Source: Pseudopedobacter sp039918235
GTDB taxonomy: Bacteria > Bacteroidota > Bacteroidia > Sphingobacteriales > Sphingobacteriaceae
NCBI GenBank assembly: GCA_039918235.1
Contig: JBDSHZ010000087.1
Coordinates: 1 to 64,000 of the forward strand
Direction of reading: 5' to 3'
Length of the DNA stretch: 64,000 nt
The notes beneath the pieces are model-generated. The model saw only the letters and a program-made list of their open reading frames with translations. It searched no databases and had not been told where the DNA came from. Shown one piece after another: positions 16,501 to 26,448 of the stretch; position 1 is the stretch's first letter, and every line of letters begins with the position of its first letter. A program made the position numbers and the translations under genes.

Positions 16501-18903
16501 ATGAAAAAATATATGACTAAAATTTCACTCTCTTTAATTTTTTTGCTGAGTATATCACTCAGTAATCTTTTCGCTCAGGAAACGAACAAATTTGAGATTT
16601 CAGGAACGGTAACCCAAAATAACAAGCCAGTTGAAGGTGCAATGGTCTCTTTAAATCCAAAACAAAAAACCACTTTAACTAATGAAAATGGACAATATAA
16701 ATTCGTCAATTTAGCTGAAGGAAATTATATCATCAGCATAAAAGTTACTGGAGCTAATACCATTGAAAAACAAATTAACCTTGATAAAAACATTGATGGT
16801 TTCAACTTCAATGTTCAGGTAGATGCTCAAAATTTGAACGAGGTAACCGTAACTTCCAGAAAAACCATCAATGAAAGTCCTGTTTCTGTGGGGAAATCTG
16901 GCATTAAGACATTTGATTTACCTCAAAGCGTTACCATCATAGACCATGAGTTAATTGCAGATCAACAAGTGAACAAACTCAGTGATATTATCCAAAATGT
17001 AAACGGTGTTGCATTGGGAACAGCAAGAGGAAGTACTTCTGAATCCTTTTATTCAAGGGGATATAGCTTAGGAAAAAACAGTATTTTAAAGAACGGTTCA
17101 GGTGTAAGTACATCTGTAATGCCAGAAGCATCCACTTTAGAAAGTGTTGAAGTTTTAAAAGGAAGTGCCGCTTTATTATATGGTAATGTGAGCTCGGGTG
17201 CAGTGGTGAATTTGGTAACTAAAAAACCTAAATTTAATTATGGCGGAGAGGTTTCTTTAAGAGCTGGAAGTTATGATATGTACAAGCCAATCGCTGATTT
17301 TTATGGTCCTATTTCTAAAGACTTAGCATTTAGAGTAGTTGGTACTTATGAAAACGCAGGGAGTTTCAGGAACAACGTTTCCTCAGATAAAGTTTATGTA
17401 AACCCATCCCTACTCTATAAATTAGGAAAGAAAACTGAAGTATTGCTTCAGGCTGATTACCTTAAATATGATAACACACCCGATTTTGGAATTGGTACAT
17501 TAAATAGTAAAATCCCTACTACAATTAACAGAAGTTCTTCTTTTAATACGCCTTGGGCTTTTAATAACGTAAATCAAACTACTACTTCTTTAACTGTTGA
17601 TCATGAGCTAAACACAAACTGGAAATTGAATTTTATCACCGGTTATCAGAATTATGACCGTGACTATTTCTCAACAGAAAGAATCCAAGCCAAAGAAAAC
17701 GGAGACTGGGCCAGAAACGTTACCAGAGCAAATTCTTATGAAGATTATTTTAATGGTCAGCTTAATTTAACTGGAAAGTTCAGCACTGGTAAGATTGTTC
17801 ATCATTTGCTAACCGGTACAGACGCGGATAGCTATATCACAAAAAGTAATGGTTATCAATCTTTAGCAGCTTATGATACCATTAATATTCTTGATCCTTC
17901 AAAATTTACTGCTCGTACAGATGAGCCAACTACCACTTTATTAACCACAACAAAATCTCCCACCTATCGTTTCGGGATTTATGCACAGGATTTAATTGAT
18001 TTAGGAAGTAAGTTTAAAGTGCTTTTGGGTTTAAGATACAGTTACCAAAAAATTGCAGACAAAACGGAAAAAGATGTACAAACTGGTGCTGAAACTATAA
18101 ATGCTACTGGTGCAAAAAATGATGATGCATTCTCACCAAGATTTGGATTAGTGTATCAACCTAATAAAACCACTTCTCTTTTTGCGAGCTACGCTAATAG
18201 CTTCGAAATAAATTCAGGTACAGACGTTTACTTTAATAATTTAACGCCATCAATTATTGATCAATATGAAGTAGGTATTAAAAAAGACCTTTTTCAAAAC
18301 AGGTTTTCTGCAAACTTCACGCTCTATAAAATTGTGAACAACAATACTAACCAAGTGGCAGAATTTGAGGCAAATGGAACTACCCCAAATAACAATAACC
18401 AACTGAAAGAATTTTTAGGACAAACTACAAGTGATGGCCTAGAAATAGATTTAAGCGGAAAAATAATTGGTCAGCTTAATTTTATGGCAGGCTACAGCTA
18501 TAATTTTATGCGATTTACAAAATCTCCTGGCACTAAAAATAGTCCTATTGAAGGAGAGCAGTTTGTTAGAAATGTACCTCATACTGCTAATGGAAGCTTG
18601 TTTTACACCTTTAATCAAGGTAAAATCAAGGGTTTAAAATTAGGGGCTTCAGCCTTTTATACCGGTAACAGATTTGCAGGTTGGAACAATAAAATTGGCC
18701 AGTCTCAAACAGAAAGCAGAATAGTTCCGGTTGATGGTTACGCCACTTTTGATCTTTCAGCTGGTTATGCATTCAAAAAGTTTTCATTACTGGCCAAAGT
18801 TTCAAATCTTAGTGATGTGCTCAATTATAATATTCATGAAAACTATAGCGTAAACCCAATTAATCCACGCCAGTTTTCTACTACTTTAACTTATAAATTT
18901 TAA
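16501..18903 (+). CDS. TonB-dependent siderophore receptor
   Basis: 800 residues from ATG 16501; the frame opens further upstream at a TTG, but the signal peptide (MKKYMTKISL..., ending NLFAQ) starts here. A carboxypeptidase-regulatory-like domain (about 30-105) is followed by a plug (about 125-235; LPQSVTIIDHELIADQQVNKLSD, ending with the VLKGSAALLYGN motif) and a 22-strand-type barrel. The plug and the end (NINPRQFSTTLTYKF type) fit FhuA/FecA-like hydroxamate or citrate receptors. A PepSY membrane gene follows, the usual partner in ferric-siderophore uptake. A terminator hairpin lies between them, so downstream expression may be reduced. Confidence 0.9.
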   Translation: MKKYMTKISLSLIFLLSISLSNLFAQETNKFEISGTVTQNNKPVEGAMVSLNPKQKTTLTNENGQYKFVNLAEGNYIISIKVTGANTIEKQINLDKNIDGFNFNVQVDAQNLNEVTVTSRKTINESPVSVGKSGIKTFDLPQSVTIIDHELIADQQVNKLSDIIQNVNGVALGTARGSTSESFYSRGYSLGKNSILKNGSGVSTSVMPEASTLESVEVLKGSAALLYGNVSSGAVVNLVTKKPKFNYGGEVSLRAGSYDMYKPIADFYGPISKDLAFRVVGTYENAGSFRNNVSSDKVYVNPSLLYKLGKKTEVLLQADYLKYDNTPDFGIGTLNSKIPTTINRSSSFNTPWAFNNVNQTTTSLTVDHELNTNWKLNFITGYQNYDRDYFSTERIQAKENGDWARNVTRANSYEDYFNGQLNLTGKFSTGKIVHHLLTGTDADSYITKSNGYQSLAAYDTINILDPSKFTARTDEPTTTLLTTTKSPTYRFGIYAQDLIDLGSKFKVLLGLRYSYQKIADKTEKDVQTGAETINATGAKNDDAFSPRFGLVYQPNKTTSLFASYANSFEINSGTDVYFNNLTPSIIDQYEVGIKKDLFQNRFSANFTLYKIVNNNTNQVAEFEANGTTPNNNNQLKEFLGQTTSDGLEIDLSGKIIGQLNFMAGYSYNFMRFTKSPGTKNSPIEGEQFVRNVPHTANGSLFYTFNQGKIKGLKLGASAFYTGNRFAGWNNKIGQSQTESRIVPVDGYATFDLSAGYAFKKFSLLAKVSNLSDVLNYNIHENYSVNPINPRQFSTTLTYKF

Positions 18904-18920
18904 ATCACCTTATTTTTTAG

Positions 18921-18954
18921 CAGACCGGAGTTTACCAATTTCGGTCTGTTTTTT
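18921..18954 (+). terminator. Intrinsic terminator between receptor and PepSY gene
   Basis: CAGACCG (18921-18927) and CGGTCTG (18942-18948) pair over 7 bp and are followed by six T residues. The next gene starts only 7 bases later and has no obvious promoter of its own, so this may act as a partial terminator that sets the ratio of receptor to PepSY protein. Confidence 0.75.
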
Positions 18955-18960
18955 AATTTT

Positions 18961-20127
18961 ATGAAAAAGCTCTTTAGAAATATCCACCTGTACCTTAGCC
19001 TTGCAGCAGGTATTTTTATCATGATTGCCTGTTTAACAGGATCCATCATGGTTTTTGAGGATGAAATTAATCACTTCATTCACTCAGAGCGGTATTATGT
19101 GGAAGCTAAAGAAAAACAGCTCTCTTTGGATGTTTTAATAAAAACCGCAGCCACAGAAGGAAAAAACTTTAAAGTTGCAAACATTAAAACTTATAGTGAT
19201 AAAAACAGAAGTGTAGAGATCAGTATTGCTGCTCCCGAGGAAAAAGCTAAAGGTGAAGTAAAAAATGGGCAAAAGCCACCACAAAGAGGAAAAGGCGGTG
19301 TTAGTCTTACTGTTTACATCAATCCATACAATGGGAAGGTATTGGATGTTGAAAATAAAAGAGAATCCTTCTTTAAAAAAGTGGAGATGATTCATCGTTT
19401 TTTATTGAGCAGAAAAGAAGGTGTTGGCCATTATATCATGAGCTATTCTTCGTTTTTCTTTTTCTTTATTTTACTCACCGGACTAATATTATGGTGGCCA
19501 AAAAACAAAGCTATCCTAAAACAAAGGTTAAAAATAAAATGGAACGGCACTACCAAGCGACTTACTCATGACCTTCATATTGTTACCGGATTTTACACCT
19601 CCGTTTTTCTAATTGTGATTGTGATGACTGGTTTAGTGATGTCTTTTAATTGGATCAACAAAGGAATATTTACCTTAACAGGTTCATCAACCGAAAGTCC
19701 GAAACCTCCTCAATCCCAACTTAAAGAAATAGGCTACCATAACCTACCCTATAACAAGCTTCAAACCATTTTAACTGCTAATTTTCAGGATGCAGAAAGT
19801 GTAAATATTAGGATGCCTAAAGAGGAGAAAGATGCAATTTCAGTTAACGTATCCTATCATCATGATTCACCTAATAAAAGTGACACCTATTATTTAGATC
19901 AGTATTCTGGAAAAATTTTGGGCCAATTGGCTTTCGCCGATAAGAATATCGGGCAAAAAATCAGATCCTATATTAAACCTATACATACAGGAGAGGTATT
20001 TGGCTTAACCAGTAAAATCATTAATTTTATAATTGTTTTGCTTACGCTTACATTTCCTGTAACCGGTGTGATGATGTGGCTGAATAGGATAAAAAAGAAA
20101 AAGAAAAAAGTTGGAGAAGCGTTTTAA
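18961..20127 (+). CDS. PepSY-associated membrane protein, likely siderophore-iron reductase
   Basis: 388 residues with about four membrane helices (about 12-34, 155-175, 212-232, 345-370) separated by large periplasmic loops. The N-terminus (RNIHLYLSLAAGIFIMIACLTGSIMVFEDE) is the classic PepSY-associated helix start, and His residues near the helices (MIHRFLLS, HDLHIV, IHTGEVFG) could bind heme or metal. Relatives are iron-regulated inner-membrane proteins thought to reduce or release iron from siderophores. It follows the siderophore receptor, which supports that role. A basic tail (KKKKKK-type) ends the protein inside. Confidence 0.88.
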   Translation: MKKLFRNIHLYLSLAAGIFIMIACLTGSIMVFEDEINHFIHSERYYVEAKEKQLSLDVLIKTAATEGKNFKVANIKTYSDKNRSVEISIAAPEEKAKGEVKNGQKPPQRGKGGVSLTVYINPYNGKVLDVENKRESFFKKVEMIHRFLLSRKEGVGHYIMSYSSFFFFFILLTGLILWWPKNKAILKQRLKIKWNGTTKRLTHDLHIVTGFYTSVFLIVIVMTGLVMSFNWINKGIFTLTGSSTESPKPPQSQLKEIGYHNLPYNKLQTILTANFQDAESVNIRMPKEEKDAISVNVSYHHDSPNKSDTYYLDQYSGKILGQLAFADKNIGQKIRSYIKPIHTGEVFGLTSKIINFIIVLLTLTFPVTGVMMWLNRIKKKKKKVGEAF

Positions 20128-20155
20128 AATTTAATGCTATTAATTTTACAGCTTA

Positions 20156-20827
20156 TTATAATTTTTCGAAAGGGATGTCCATTAAAGGAAACTTCTCCCA
20201 TCCACGGAAATCAAAATGCCACCATTCATTCTTAATTACTTTAAAGCCATTCCTTTCCATTATATTAATGAGGAAGTCACGGTTTTTCTTTTGAATAGGT
20301 GAAATATCCTGATAAGTTGGAGAAGCTTCTTTGGCAAAACTGTCATAAGGAGTAGGCATTTCCAGTTCTTTCCCGGATTTTAAATTGATAAGGGTAAGAT
20401 CAACTGCACAACCTCTATTATGTCTGGATCCAGTTTTAGGATTGGCTACAAATTCCTTTTTATCAATGGGTGTAACTTTCCAAAATTTAACAGTAACGGA
20501 ATAAGGTCGGTAAGCATCAAATATTTTTAGACCAATTCCTTCTTTTTTCAATTCCTTCTGAATTTTCAGCAAAGCTTCCACCACAGGTTTGCGGGCAAAA
20601 GCGCTGGCTTGGCTATAAACTGCCACCCCTGAGAAATTAGCTTTGGTGGCATATTTAATATCTAAATGTACCGCTGGTATATATTTTTTGATTTCTAGGA
20701 GTTGAAGATCGGGATTATTCTTTACCTGAATTTTATACTCATTTAAAGAAGAAACAACAATTAATTCTTCCTGCTGAACTGGTGCAAAAGAAAAATAAAG
20801 AATTATAAATAAATGTCTTAATAACAT
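20156..20827 (-). CDS. D-Ala-D-Ala dipeptidase, M15D family, exported
   Basis: 223 residues with a short signal peptide (LFIILYFSFAP). The zinc ligands of VanX/DdpX-like peptidases are visible: SRHNRGCAVDLTL (His and Asp) and the C-terminal NEWWHFDF (Glu base and His). Location in the periplasm and the absence of van genes suggest peptidoglycan-dipeptide turnover and nutrition instead of vancomycin resistance. The gene starts 3 bases after the stop of the YihY gene on the minus strand, so the two are co-transcribed. The alanine dehydrogenase gene further upstream in the same unit could use the released alanine after racemisation; that link is inferred. Confidence 0.88.
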   Translation of the reverse strand: MLLRHLFIILYFSFAPVQQEELIVVSSLNEYKIQVKNNPDLQLLEIKKYIPAVHLDIKYATKANFSGVAVYSQASAFARKPVVEALLKIQKELKKEGIGLKIFDAYRPYSVTVKFWKVTPIDKKEFVANPKTGSRHNRGCAVDLTLINLKSGKELEMPTPYDSFAKEASPTYQDISPIQKKNRDFLINIMERNGFKVIKNEWWHFDFRGWEKFPLMDIPFEKL

Positions 20828-20829
20828 GT

Positions 20830-21774
20830 TTACTGATTGAGATCAACAGGTTTTTTACCTTGCTCAATCTCTATTTGCTTTACAGAAACTGCATGCTTAG
20901 AAGGCTTGATAATGTCTCCATTTACTTTTGCAAAAGCCCAGGTAAACTCCGCCCCAAAAAACAATATGGCCGCAGAATAATAAACCCATACTGCAATGAT
21001 GACTACTGTACCTGCAGAACCATAAATATCACCAACAGCAGCATATTTAATGTAAAGTCCAATAAGGTATTTCCCTAACATGAATAATAATGCAGTAAAA
21101 AACGCACCTGCTTTCACTTGCTTCCAGGTAATTTCAACATCTGGCAGTACTTTGTAAATAACGCCAAATAAACTCATCAGCACAATAAATGTGATTCCTA
21201 GATTGATTACATCAATAAAAATAAGAGTAAAATCTGGTAGAAATCTTGTTAAAACATCACTAAACGCTAATACTAAACTATTAATGAGCAAGGAAACAAT
21301 CAGGATAAAACCTAAACTAGCAACCATAGAAAGAGAAAGGACCCTATTAATTATCAGCTTAAGCCAACCCTTTTTTGGAACTGCCTTCACTCTCCAAATC
21401 TGATTGATAGAATCTTGAATCTCGACAAATATTCCTGATGCACCTATAATTAAGGTCACAATACCAGTCACTATTGCTACATTACTTTTACCAGATAAAG
21501 CAAGTTTCTGCAACATCTCCTGTATCTGCAATGCGGCTTCGTTTCCAATAAAATCATTGATTTGAGAGAAAACTCTTCCTTGCAATGCTTCCTGACCGTA
21601 GAAAATACCTCCAATAGATAGGAGCACAATCAACATTGGCGCTAATGAAAATATGGTATAGTAGGCTAAAGAAGCACTTAATTTTAAGCCTTTATCATCT
21701 AAAAAGGCATTAAATGTCTCTTTAAGTATGTTCAAATAATCTTTTACTTTATTTTTATACCTCATGTAATTCAT
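20830..21774 (-). CDS. YihY/BrkB-family inner-membrane protein
   Basis: 314 residues with six hydrophobic segments and the family hallmarks: FLDDKGLKLSASLAYYTIFSLAPML near the start, FYGQEALQG, GIFVEIQDSINQIW and YGSAGTVVIIAVWVYYSA. Once called RNase BN by mistake; its true role (possibly transport) is unsettled. Its ATG overlaps the alanine dehydrogenase stop by 4 bases (ATGA), showing tight coupling in one operon. No deviation from the usual length is apparent. Confidence 0.9.
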   Translation of the reverse strand: MNYMRYKNKVKDYLNILKETFNAFLDDKGLKLSASLAYYTIFSLAPMLIVLLSIGGIFYGQEALQGRVFSQINDFIGNEAALQIQEMLQKLALSGKSNVAIVTGIVTLIIGASGIFVEIQDSINQIWRVKAVPKKGWLKLIINRVLSLSMVASLGFILIVSLLINSLVLAFSDVLTRFLPDFTLIFIDVINLGITFIVLMSLFGVIYKVLPDVEITWKQVKAGAFFTALLFMLGKYLIGLYIKYAAVGDIYGSAGTVVIIAVWVYYSAAILFFGAEFTWAFAKVNGDIIKPSKHAVSVKQIEIEQGKKPVDLNQ

Positions 21775-22997
21775 TGTTTGCTTACCATTAATAAGTTTAA
21801 GTCTTTATGAGGTAATTCAAATCTGCTGGCCAAATCCTTATTGGTTAAAGACCCTTGATAAATGTATACTGCATTTCTTATACCAGATTTTTCCCAAATC
21901 AGTTTCATAATGCCCCCCATCTCACCTATATCAATTAAAATAGGAGTGAAAATATTGGTTAAGGCATAAGTTGCAGTACGGCTTACTCTTGATGCAATAT
22001 TAGGTACACAATAATGAATCACATCATGCTTTCTAAAAATTGGATTCTTATGATTGGTGACTTCTGAAGTCTCAAAACAACCGCCTTGATCTATGCTTAC
22101 ATCAATAATTACAGAATTGGGCTTCATGTTAGAGACCGTTTCTTCAGAAACCACGCAAGGGCTTCTACCATGGTCTGCCCTAATTGCACCAATCACTACA
22201 TCACATGTTGTTAAAGCTTTTTCTAGTACTATCGGTTGCATCACAGAGGTAAAAACCCTGCTTCCTATGTTATTTTGTAAACGCCTCAAACGGTATAAAG
22301 ATGAGTCGAAAACTTTCACTTCTGCTCCTAAGCCAATGGCTGTTCTAGCGGCATATTCTCCTACTGTTCCAGCTCCTAAAATTACGATTTCTGTTGGAGG
22401 CACACCGGTAACCCCCCCAAGCATTAAGCCCTTGCCACCAAATACATTGCTCACATATTCTGCAGCAATTAAAATAGAGGTTGCACCCACAATTTCACTC
22501 ATTGCTCTTACTACGCTCAGCACATTTCCATCGTCTCTTAAGTATTCAAATGCTAATGCAGTAACTTTTTTGTTTAAAAGTGCAGTAACATATTCTTTCT
22601 TTAAAATGGCCATCTGCAAAGCTGAAAAAAGAATCTGACCGTGTTTCATCATTTCAATTTCTTCCATCGTTGGTGGCGCAATTTTGATGATGATATCGGC
22701 TTGATAAACCTCTTTGGTATCGTGAACAATTTTTGCCCCTTGTTCGCTGTAGTTATGGTCACTAAAATTGGCTGCCATTCCTGCACCGGCCTCAATAATT
22801 ACTTGATGGCCGTTATTTACCAAAAGAGCAACAGATAGTGGTGTAAGTGCAATTCTGTTTTCTTGAAAAGAAGTTTCTTTAGGAATTCCTATGTAAAGAT
22901 TATTTTTTTTAGCCTTAGTCTCCTCTAGCACTTCCTGAGTCTGCATCATTGCCTGTCTGGCAACCTCTGTAAAACCACCCATCAATTTTGAACCCAT
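21771..22997 (-). CDS. ald: Alanine dehydrogenase / PNT-family oxidoreductase
   Basis: 408 residues. An N-terminal AlaDh/PNT domain (IGIPKETSFQENRIALTP, catalytic Lys/His region) is followed by an NAD-binding Rossmann core (ILGAGTVGEYAARTAIGLGAEV, about 205-225) and the C-terminal part VPNIASRVSRTATYAL. It interconverts L-alanine and pyruvate with NAD+, releasing ammonia. An N-terminal extension of about 30 residues rich in Glu/Lys precedes the usual family start; an internal start is possible but not obvious. First gene of the ald-yihY-dipeptidase unit. Confidence 0.88.
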   Translation of the reverse strand: MGSKLMGGFTEVARQAMMQTQEVLEETKAKKNNLYIGIPKETSFQENRIALTPLSVALLVNNGHQVIIEAGAGMAANFSDHNYSEQGAKIVHDTKEVYQADIIIKIAPPTMEEIEMMKHGQILFSALQMAILKKEYVTALLNKKVTALAFEYLRDDGNVLSVVRAMSEIVGATSILIAAEYVSNVFGGKGLMLGGVTGVPPTEIVILGAGTVGEYAARTAIGLGAEVKVFDSSLYRLRRLQNNIGSRVFTSVMQPIVLEKALTTCDVVIGAIRADHGRSPCVVSEETVSNMKPNSVIIDVSIDQGGCFETSEVTNHKNPIFRKHDVIHYCVPNIASRVSRTATYALTNIFTPILIDIGEMGGIMKLIWEKSGIRNAVYIYQGSLTNKDLASRFELPHKDLNLLMVSKQ

Positions 22998-23075
22998 AGA
23001 TTTTTACTATCGCTTTTGAAAGAATTTTTAAACCAATTTATATAATTTTATTTAACTATAGCCTTAAAGATTTAA

Positions 23076-23492
23076 TTAGATTTTCTCTAAAAGAATCAGA
23101 CGCTCATTTTCATCAACTGCCTTCATATTTATTTTTATATAATGAGCTGGCAATAAGTCAGAGATTTTTTCAGGCCATTCCACCATACAATAGTTTCCAG
23201 AGTAAAAATAATCTTCATATCCTAAATCTAATGCTTCATTCTGATTTTTTAACCGATAAAAATCGAAATGAAAAATTGAACCTTTGGTAGTTTCATACTC
23301 ATTCACAATAGAAAACGTAGGACTGGAAGTATGATCTTCTGTCCCTAATTTCTTACAAATTGAATTGATAAATGTGGTTTTACCAGCTCCCATTTCTCCA
23401 TAAAATAAAAATATTTTGGTATCACCAGCAAAAGAAAGCAACTCTTCTACTGCTTTGGGCAGGGCTTGAATATTCTTAACGATGATTTTCAT
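23076..23492 (-). CDS. tsaE: TsaE, tRNA threonylcarbamoyladenosine synthesis ATPase
   Basis: 138 residues. Walker A at about 33-40 (GEMGAGKTTF), switch region TSSPTFSIVNEY, and the family motif HFDFYRL with downstream WPEKI. TsaE works with TsaB and TsaD to make t6A37 on tRNAs that read ANN codons. It lies 12 bases downstream of porX in the same orientation, an arrangement that suggests co-transcription. Confidence 0.93.
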   Translation of the reverse strand: MKIIVKNIQALPKAVEELLSFAGDTKIFLFYGEMGAGKTTFINSICKKLGTEDHTSSPTFSIVNEYETTKGSIFHFDFYRLKNQNEALDLGYEDYFYSGNYCMVEWPEKISDLLPAHYIKINMKAVDENERLILLEKI

Positions 23493-23504
23493 TAAAAAAT
23501 AAAC

Positions 23505-25058
23505 TTACTTATTTTTATAGGTAACAAACGGAATCACCATCTCTTCCAATGAAATTCCACCATGCTGAAAAGTTTCATTAAAATAATTCACAAACTGATT
23601 GTAGTTGTTCTGATAGACAAAATAACTGTCCTCCTTTGCAAAAATATAGCTAGAGCTCACATGTAATTTAGGCAACATCGCATCAATAGGGTTTTTTACC
23701 TGAAAAACTTCCTTTGGACTAAAATTAAGGTTTTTGCCTTGTTTATACCTCAGGTTTGAATTTGTATTCCTATCGCCTATTACCTTACTTGGATGCTTTA
23801 CCCTGATGGTTCCATGATCTGTAGTGATCATTAGTTTTACCCTCTTTTGAGAAAGTTTTTTTATCAGTTCTAATAGCGGAGAATGTTCAAACCATGACAG
23901 CGTGAGTGATCGGTAAGCTGCATCGTCATTAGCTAGTTCTCTAATCATCTGCATATCTGTACGGGCATGCGAAAGCATATCCACAAAATTATAAACAATG
24001 GCATTAAGGTCATTATCCATGAGTTTACTCAACGACTCATTTAAATCTTTACCCTGATCATAATTTAAGATTTTGTGATAGGAAAATTTAATATCCTTCT
24101 TTAAAGAACGCTTAATCTGATCTTCTAAAAATTTCTCTTCGAAGAGGTTTTTACCTCCTTCATCTTCATCATTCTGCCACATATCTGGAAAACGCTTTTC
24201 CATTTCTGAAGGCATCAGACCTGAAAAAATAGCATTTCTGGCATATTGGGTAGCAGTTGGAAGAATACTAAAATAGGTCTCCTCCTCTTCTAACCTAAAA
24301 TAATCAGCAATTATAGGATTGATGATTCTCCACTGATCATACCTGAGGTTATCAATAAGTATAAAAAAAGTAGGGGTTTGTTCACTTAATGTAGGAAATA
24401 CCTTTTTCTTGAAAAGCTGGTGAGAAAATATAGGGGCATTATCCTGATCTTTTATCCATCCGAGATAATTTTTCTCTACAAATTTGCAGAACTGAGCATT
24501 TGCCTCTGCTTTTTGCATAGTGAGTATCTCATGCATTCCTGCATCCTCCAACTGCTCCAATTCCAGCTCCCAAAAAACCAGTTTCTTATAAACATCAATC
24601 CATTCCTGAAAACTTAGGTTATCATTTAAGGTCATGCCTAAGGTTCTGAAATCCTGTTGATAAGCCATAGAAGTTTTTTCACTCACCAATCTTTTATTAT
24701 CAATCAGTTTTTTTAAGGTGAGTAAAATCTGTTTCGGGTTTACCGGTTTAATCAAATAATCATCAATCTTAAAACCAATCGCATCTTCCATCAGGTATTC
24801 TTCCTCGCTTTTGGTAATCATCACTACCGGCACATCTGGATTTAAAGTTTTAATACTCATCAAAGTCTCCAAACCTGTTAATCCTGGCATGTTTTCATCC
24901 AGAAAAACAATGTCAAAATCTTTGGTCTTAAAAATATCTAAAGCATCTCTTCCGTTAGTGGCAGTATCTATTTTATATCCTTTTTCAGTAAGAAAAAGGA
25001 TATGTGGTTTCAATAGGTCAATTTCATCGTCGGCCCACAATATATTTGCGCTTTGCAT
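23505..25058 (-). CDS. porX: PorX, response regulator with PglZ phosphatase domain
   Basis: 517 residues. The CheY-like receiver (1-125) has acidic D10/D11, phosphoacceptor D54 (VFLDENMPG) and Lys in LIKPVN. A linker leads to a PglZ/alkaline-phosphatase-like domain (about 205-517; FFILIDNLRYDQW, FVDMLSHARTDMQM, TTDHGTIRVKHPSKV), whose Asp and His residues match a metal phosphodiesterase site. PorX is the regulator of type IX secretion genes in Bacteroidota, paired elsewhere with PorY. No T9SS structural gene lies in this window. Its presence implies that the genome encodes T9SS. Confidence 0.95.
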   Translation of the reverse strand: MQSANILWADDEIDLLKPHILFLTEKGYKIDTATNGRDALDIFKTKDFDIVFLDENMPGLTGLETLMSIKTLNPDVPVVMITKSEEEYLMEDAIGFKIDDYLIKPVNPKQILLTLKKLIDNKRLVSEKTSMAYQQDFRTLGMTLNDNLSFQEWIDVYKKLVFWELELEQLEDAGMHEILTMQKAEANAQFCKFVEKNYLGWIKDQDNAPIFSHQLFKKKVFPTLSEQTPTFFILIDNLRYDQWRIINPIIADYFRLEEEETYFSILPTATQYARNAIFSGLMPSEMEKRFPDMWQNDEDEGGKNLFEEKFLEDQIKRSLKKDIKFSYHKILNYDQGKDLNESLSKLMDNDLNAIVYNFVDMLSHARTDMQMIRELANDDAAYRSLTLSWFEHSPLLELIKKLSQKRVKLMITTDHGTIRVKHPSKVIGDRNTNSNLRYKQGKNLNFSPKEVFQVKNPIDAMLPKLHVSSSYIFAKEDSYFVYQNNYNQFVNYFNETFQHGGISLEEMVIPFVTYKNK

Positions 25059-25166
25059 ATAATTTTTATTCTGTTTAAATGATTATCTTGAGAATTTCTC
25101 AATATTTGCTGAAAATTGTCAGCGAGCATAAAATTAACAAAATTTGTGCCTTATAAATGATTTGCC

Positions 25167-26390
25167 TTGAATAAGAATAAAATAATTAACGACCCTGTTT
25201 ACGGATTCATCAGTATTAAAACTCCTTTATTGTTTGATTTGATTGAACATCCTTATTTTCAAAGGTTAAGATACATTAAGCAATTAGGGATGACGCATTT
25301 GGTTTATCCTGGCGCTTTACATACCAGGTTTCACCATGCTTTAGGTGCCATGCACCTGATGTGCTTAGCTATTGAGCATCTGCAAAATAAAGGGCATGAA
25401 ATTACAAAAACCGAAGAAGAGGCAGCCTGCATTGCTATTTTATTGCATGATATTGGTCATGGGCCATTTTCTCATGCCCTGGAACACACCATTGTTGATG
25501 GCGTTTCTCATGAGAAAATCAGCCATTTATTAATGGCCAATTTAAATACTGAATTTAACGGGCAACTGGCGCTGGCCATTAAAATTTTTAATAATCAGTA
25601 TGAGAAAAAATTTTTATTCCAATTAATTTCTGGTCAATTAGATTTGGATAGGTTAGATTATTTAAACCGGGATAGTTTTTTTAGTGGAGTAACAGAGGGC
25701 ATGGTGAGTTCTGATAGGATTATAAAATTGATCAATATTAAAAATGATAATTTGGTGGTGGAAGAAAAGGGGATTTATTCTATTGAGAAATTTCTAATAG
25801 CCCGTAGATTGATGTATTGGCAAGTTTATCTCCATAAAACAGTAATTGCAGCTGAGCAATTATTGGTTAAAATTTTAGAAAGAGCCAGAGCGTTGGCTGT
25901 TTTAGGAGCAGAACTATTTGCAACTCCGGCTTTAAAACATTTTCTTTATAATGAAATAACAGAAAAGGACTTTTTTGAAGACGGCCGGCATCTTCAATTT
26001 TTTTCTCAGCTGGATGATCATGACATTATGAGTTCTGTAAAAGTTTGGAAATCTCATGACGACTTTATTTTAAGTACTTTGTGTGCTAATTTAATAAACC
26101 GAAACCTTTACAAGGTTGAAATCAGTTATGAAATGCCGGATGAGGAAAAGGTAAACAAACTCATTAAAGATGTTGTTGAGCACCTAGGTATTCACGAGGA
26201 TGATTCATCTTATTTTGTTTTTACGGATACCATCAATAATATGGCTTACAAAACTGGAAACAGCAGAATTAATGTTTTAATGAAAGACGGCAGTTTGCAG
26301 GATATTGCCACCGCATCAGACAATCATAACTTAGAAGCTTTGTCAAAAACGGTAACAAAAAACATCTTATGTTATACTAAATATGATTAA
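25167..26390 (+). CDS. HD-domain phosphohydrolase, dNTPase-like
   Basis: 407 residues, starting at TTG 25167 because the conserved opening (NKNKIINDPVYGFI) begins there and no ATG fits. HD metal-site residues are visible: FHHALGAMHLM, ILLHDIGHGPFSHALEHT (the HD pair) and GQLDLDRLDYLNRDSFF. The group is related to dGTP triphosphohydrolases and is widespread in Bacteroidota next to lpxD; the substrate is not established. It is first in a run leading into the lipid A genes, with 58 bases to lpxD. Confidence 0.85.
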   Translation: MNKNKIINDPVYGFISIKTPLLFDLIEHPYFQRLRYIKQLGMTHLVYPGALHTRFHHALGAMHLMCLAIEHLQNKGHEITKTEEEAACIAILLHDIGHGPFSHALEHTIVDGVSHEKISHLLMANLNTEFNGQLALAIKIFNNQYEKKFLFQLISGQLDLDRLDYLNRDSFFSGVTEGMVSSDRIIKLINIKNDNLVVEEKGIYSIEKFLIARRLMYWQVYLHKTVIAAEQLLVKILERARALAVLGAELFATPALKHFLYNEITEKDFFEDGRHLQFFSQLDDHDIMSSVKVWKSHDDFILSTLCANLINRNLYKVEISYEMPDEEKVNKLIKDVVEHLGIHEDDSSYFVFTDTINNMAYKTGNSRINVLMKDGSLQDIATASDNHNLEALSKTVTKNILCYTKYD

Positions 26391-26448
26391 GATTTACTTA
26401 TTATTAACTTAACAATTTGTTCATTTAATATTTTCTTTAATTTTGGAA

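Noticed and set aside
26416..26445. TTTG-N18-TAATTTTG resembling a promoter before lpxD
   Set aside because: The implied start (~26451) falls after the lpxD ATG at 26449, so it cannot drive the full gene; spacing is also short.
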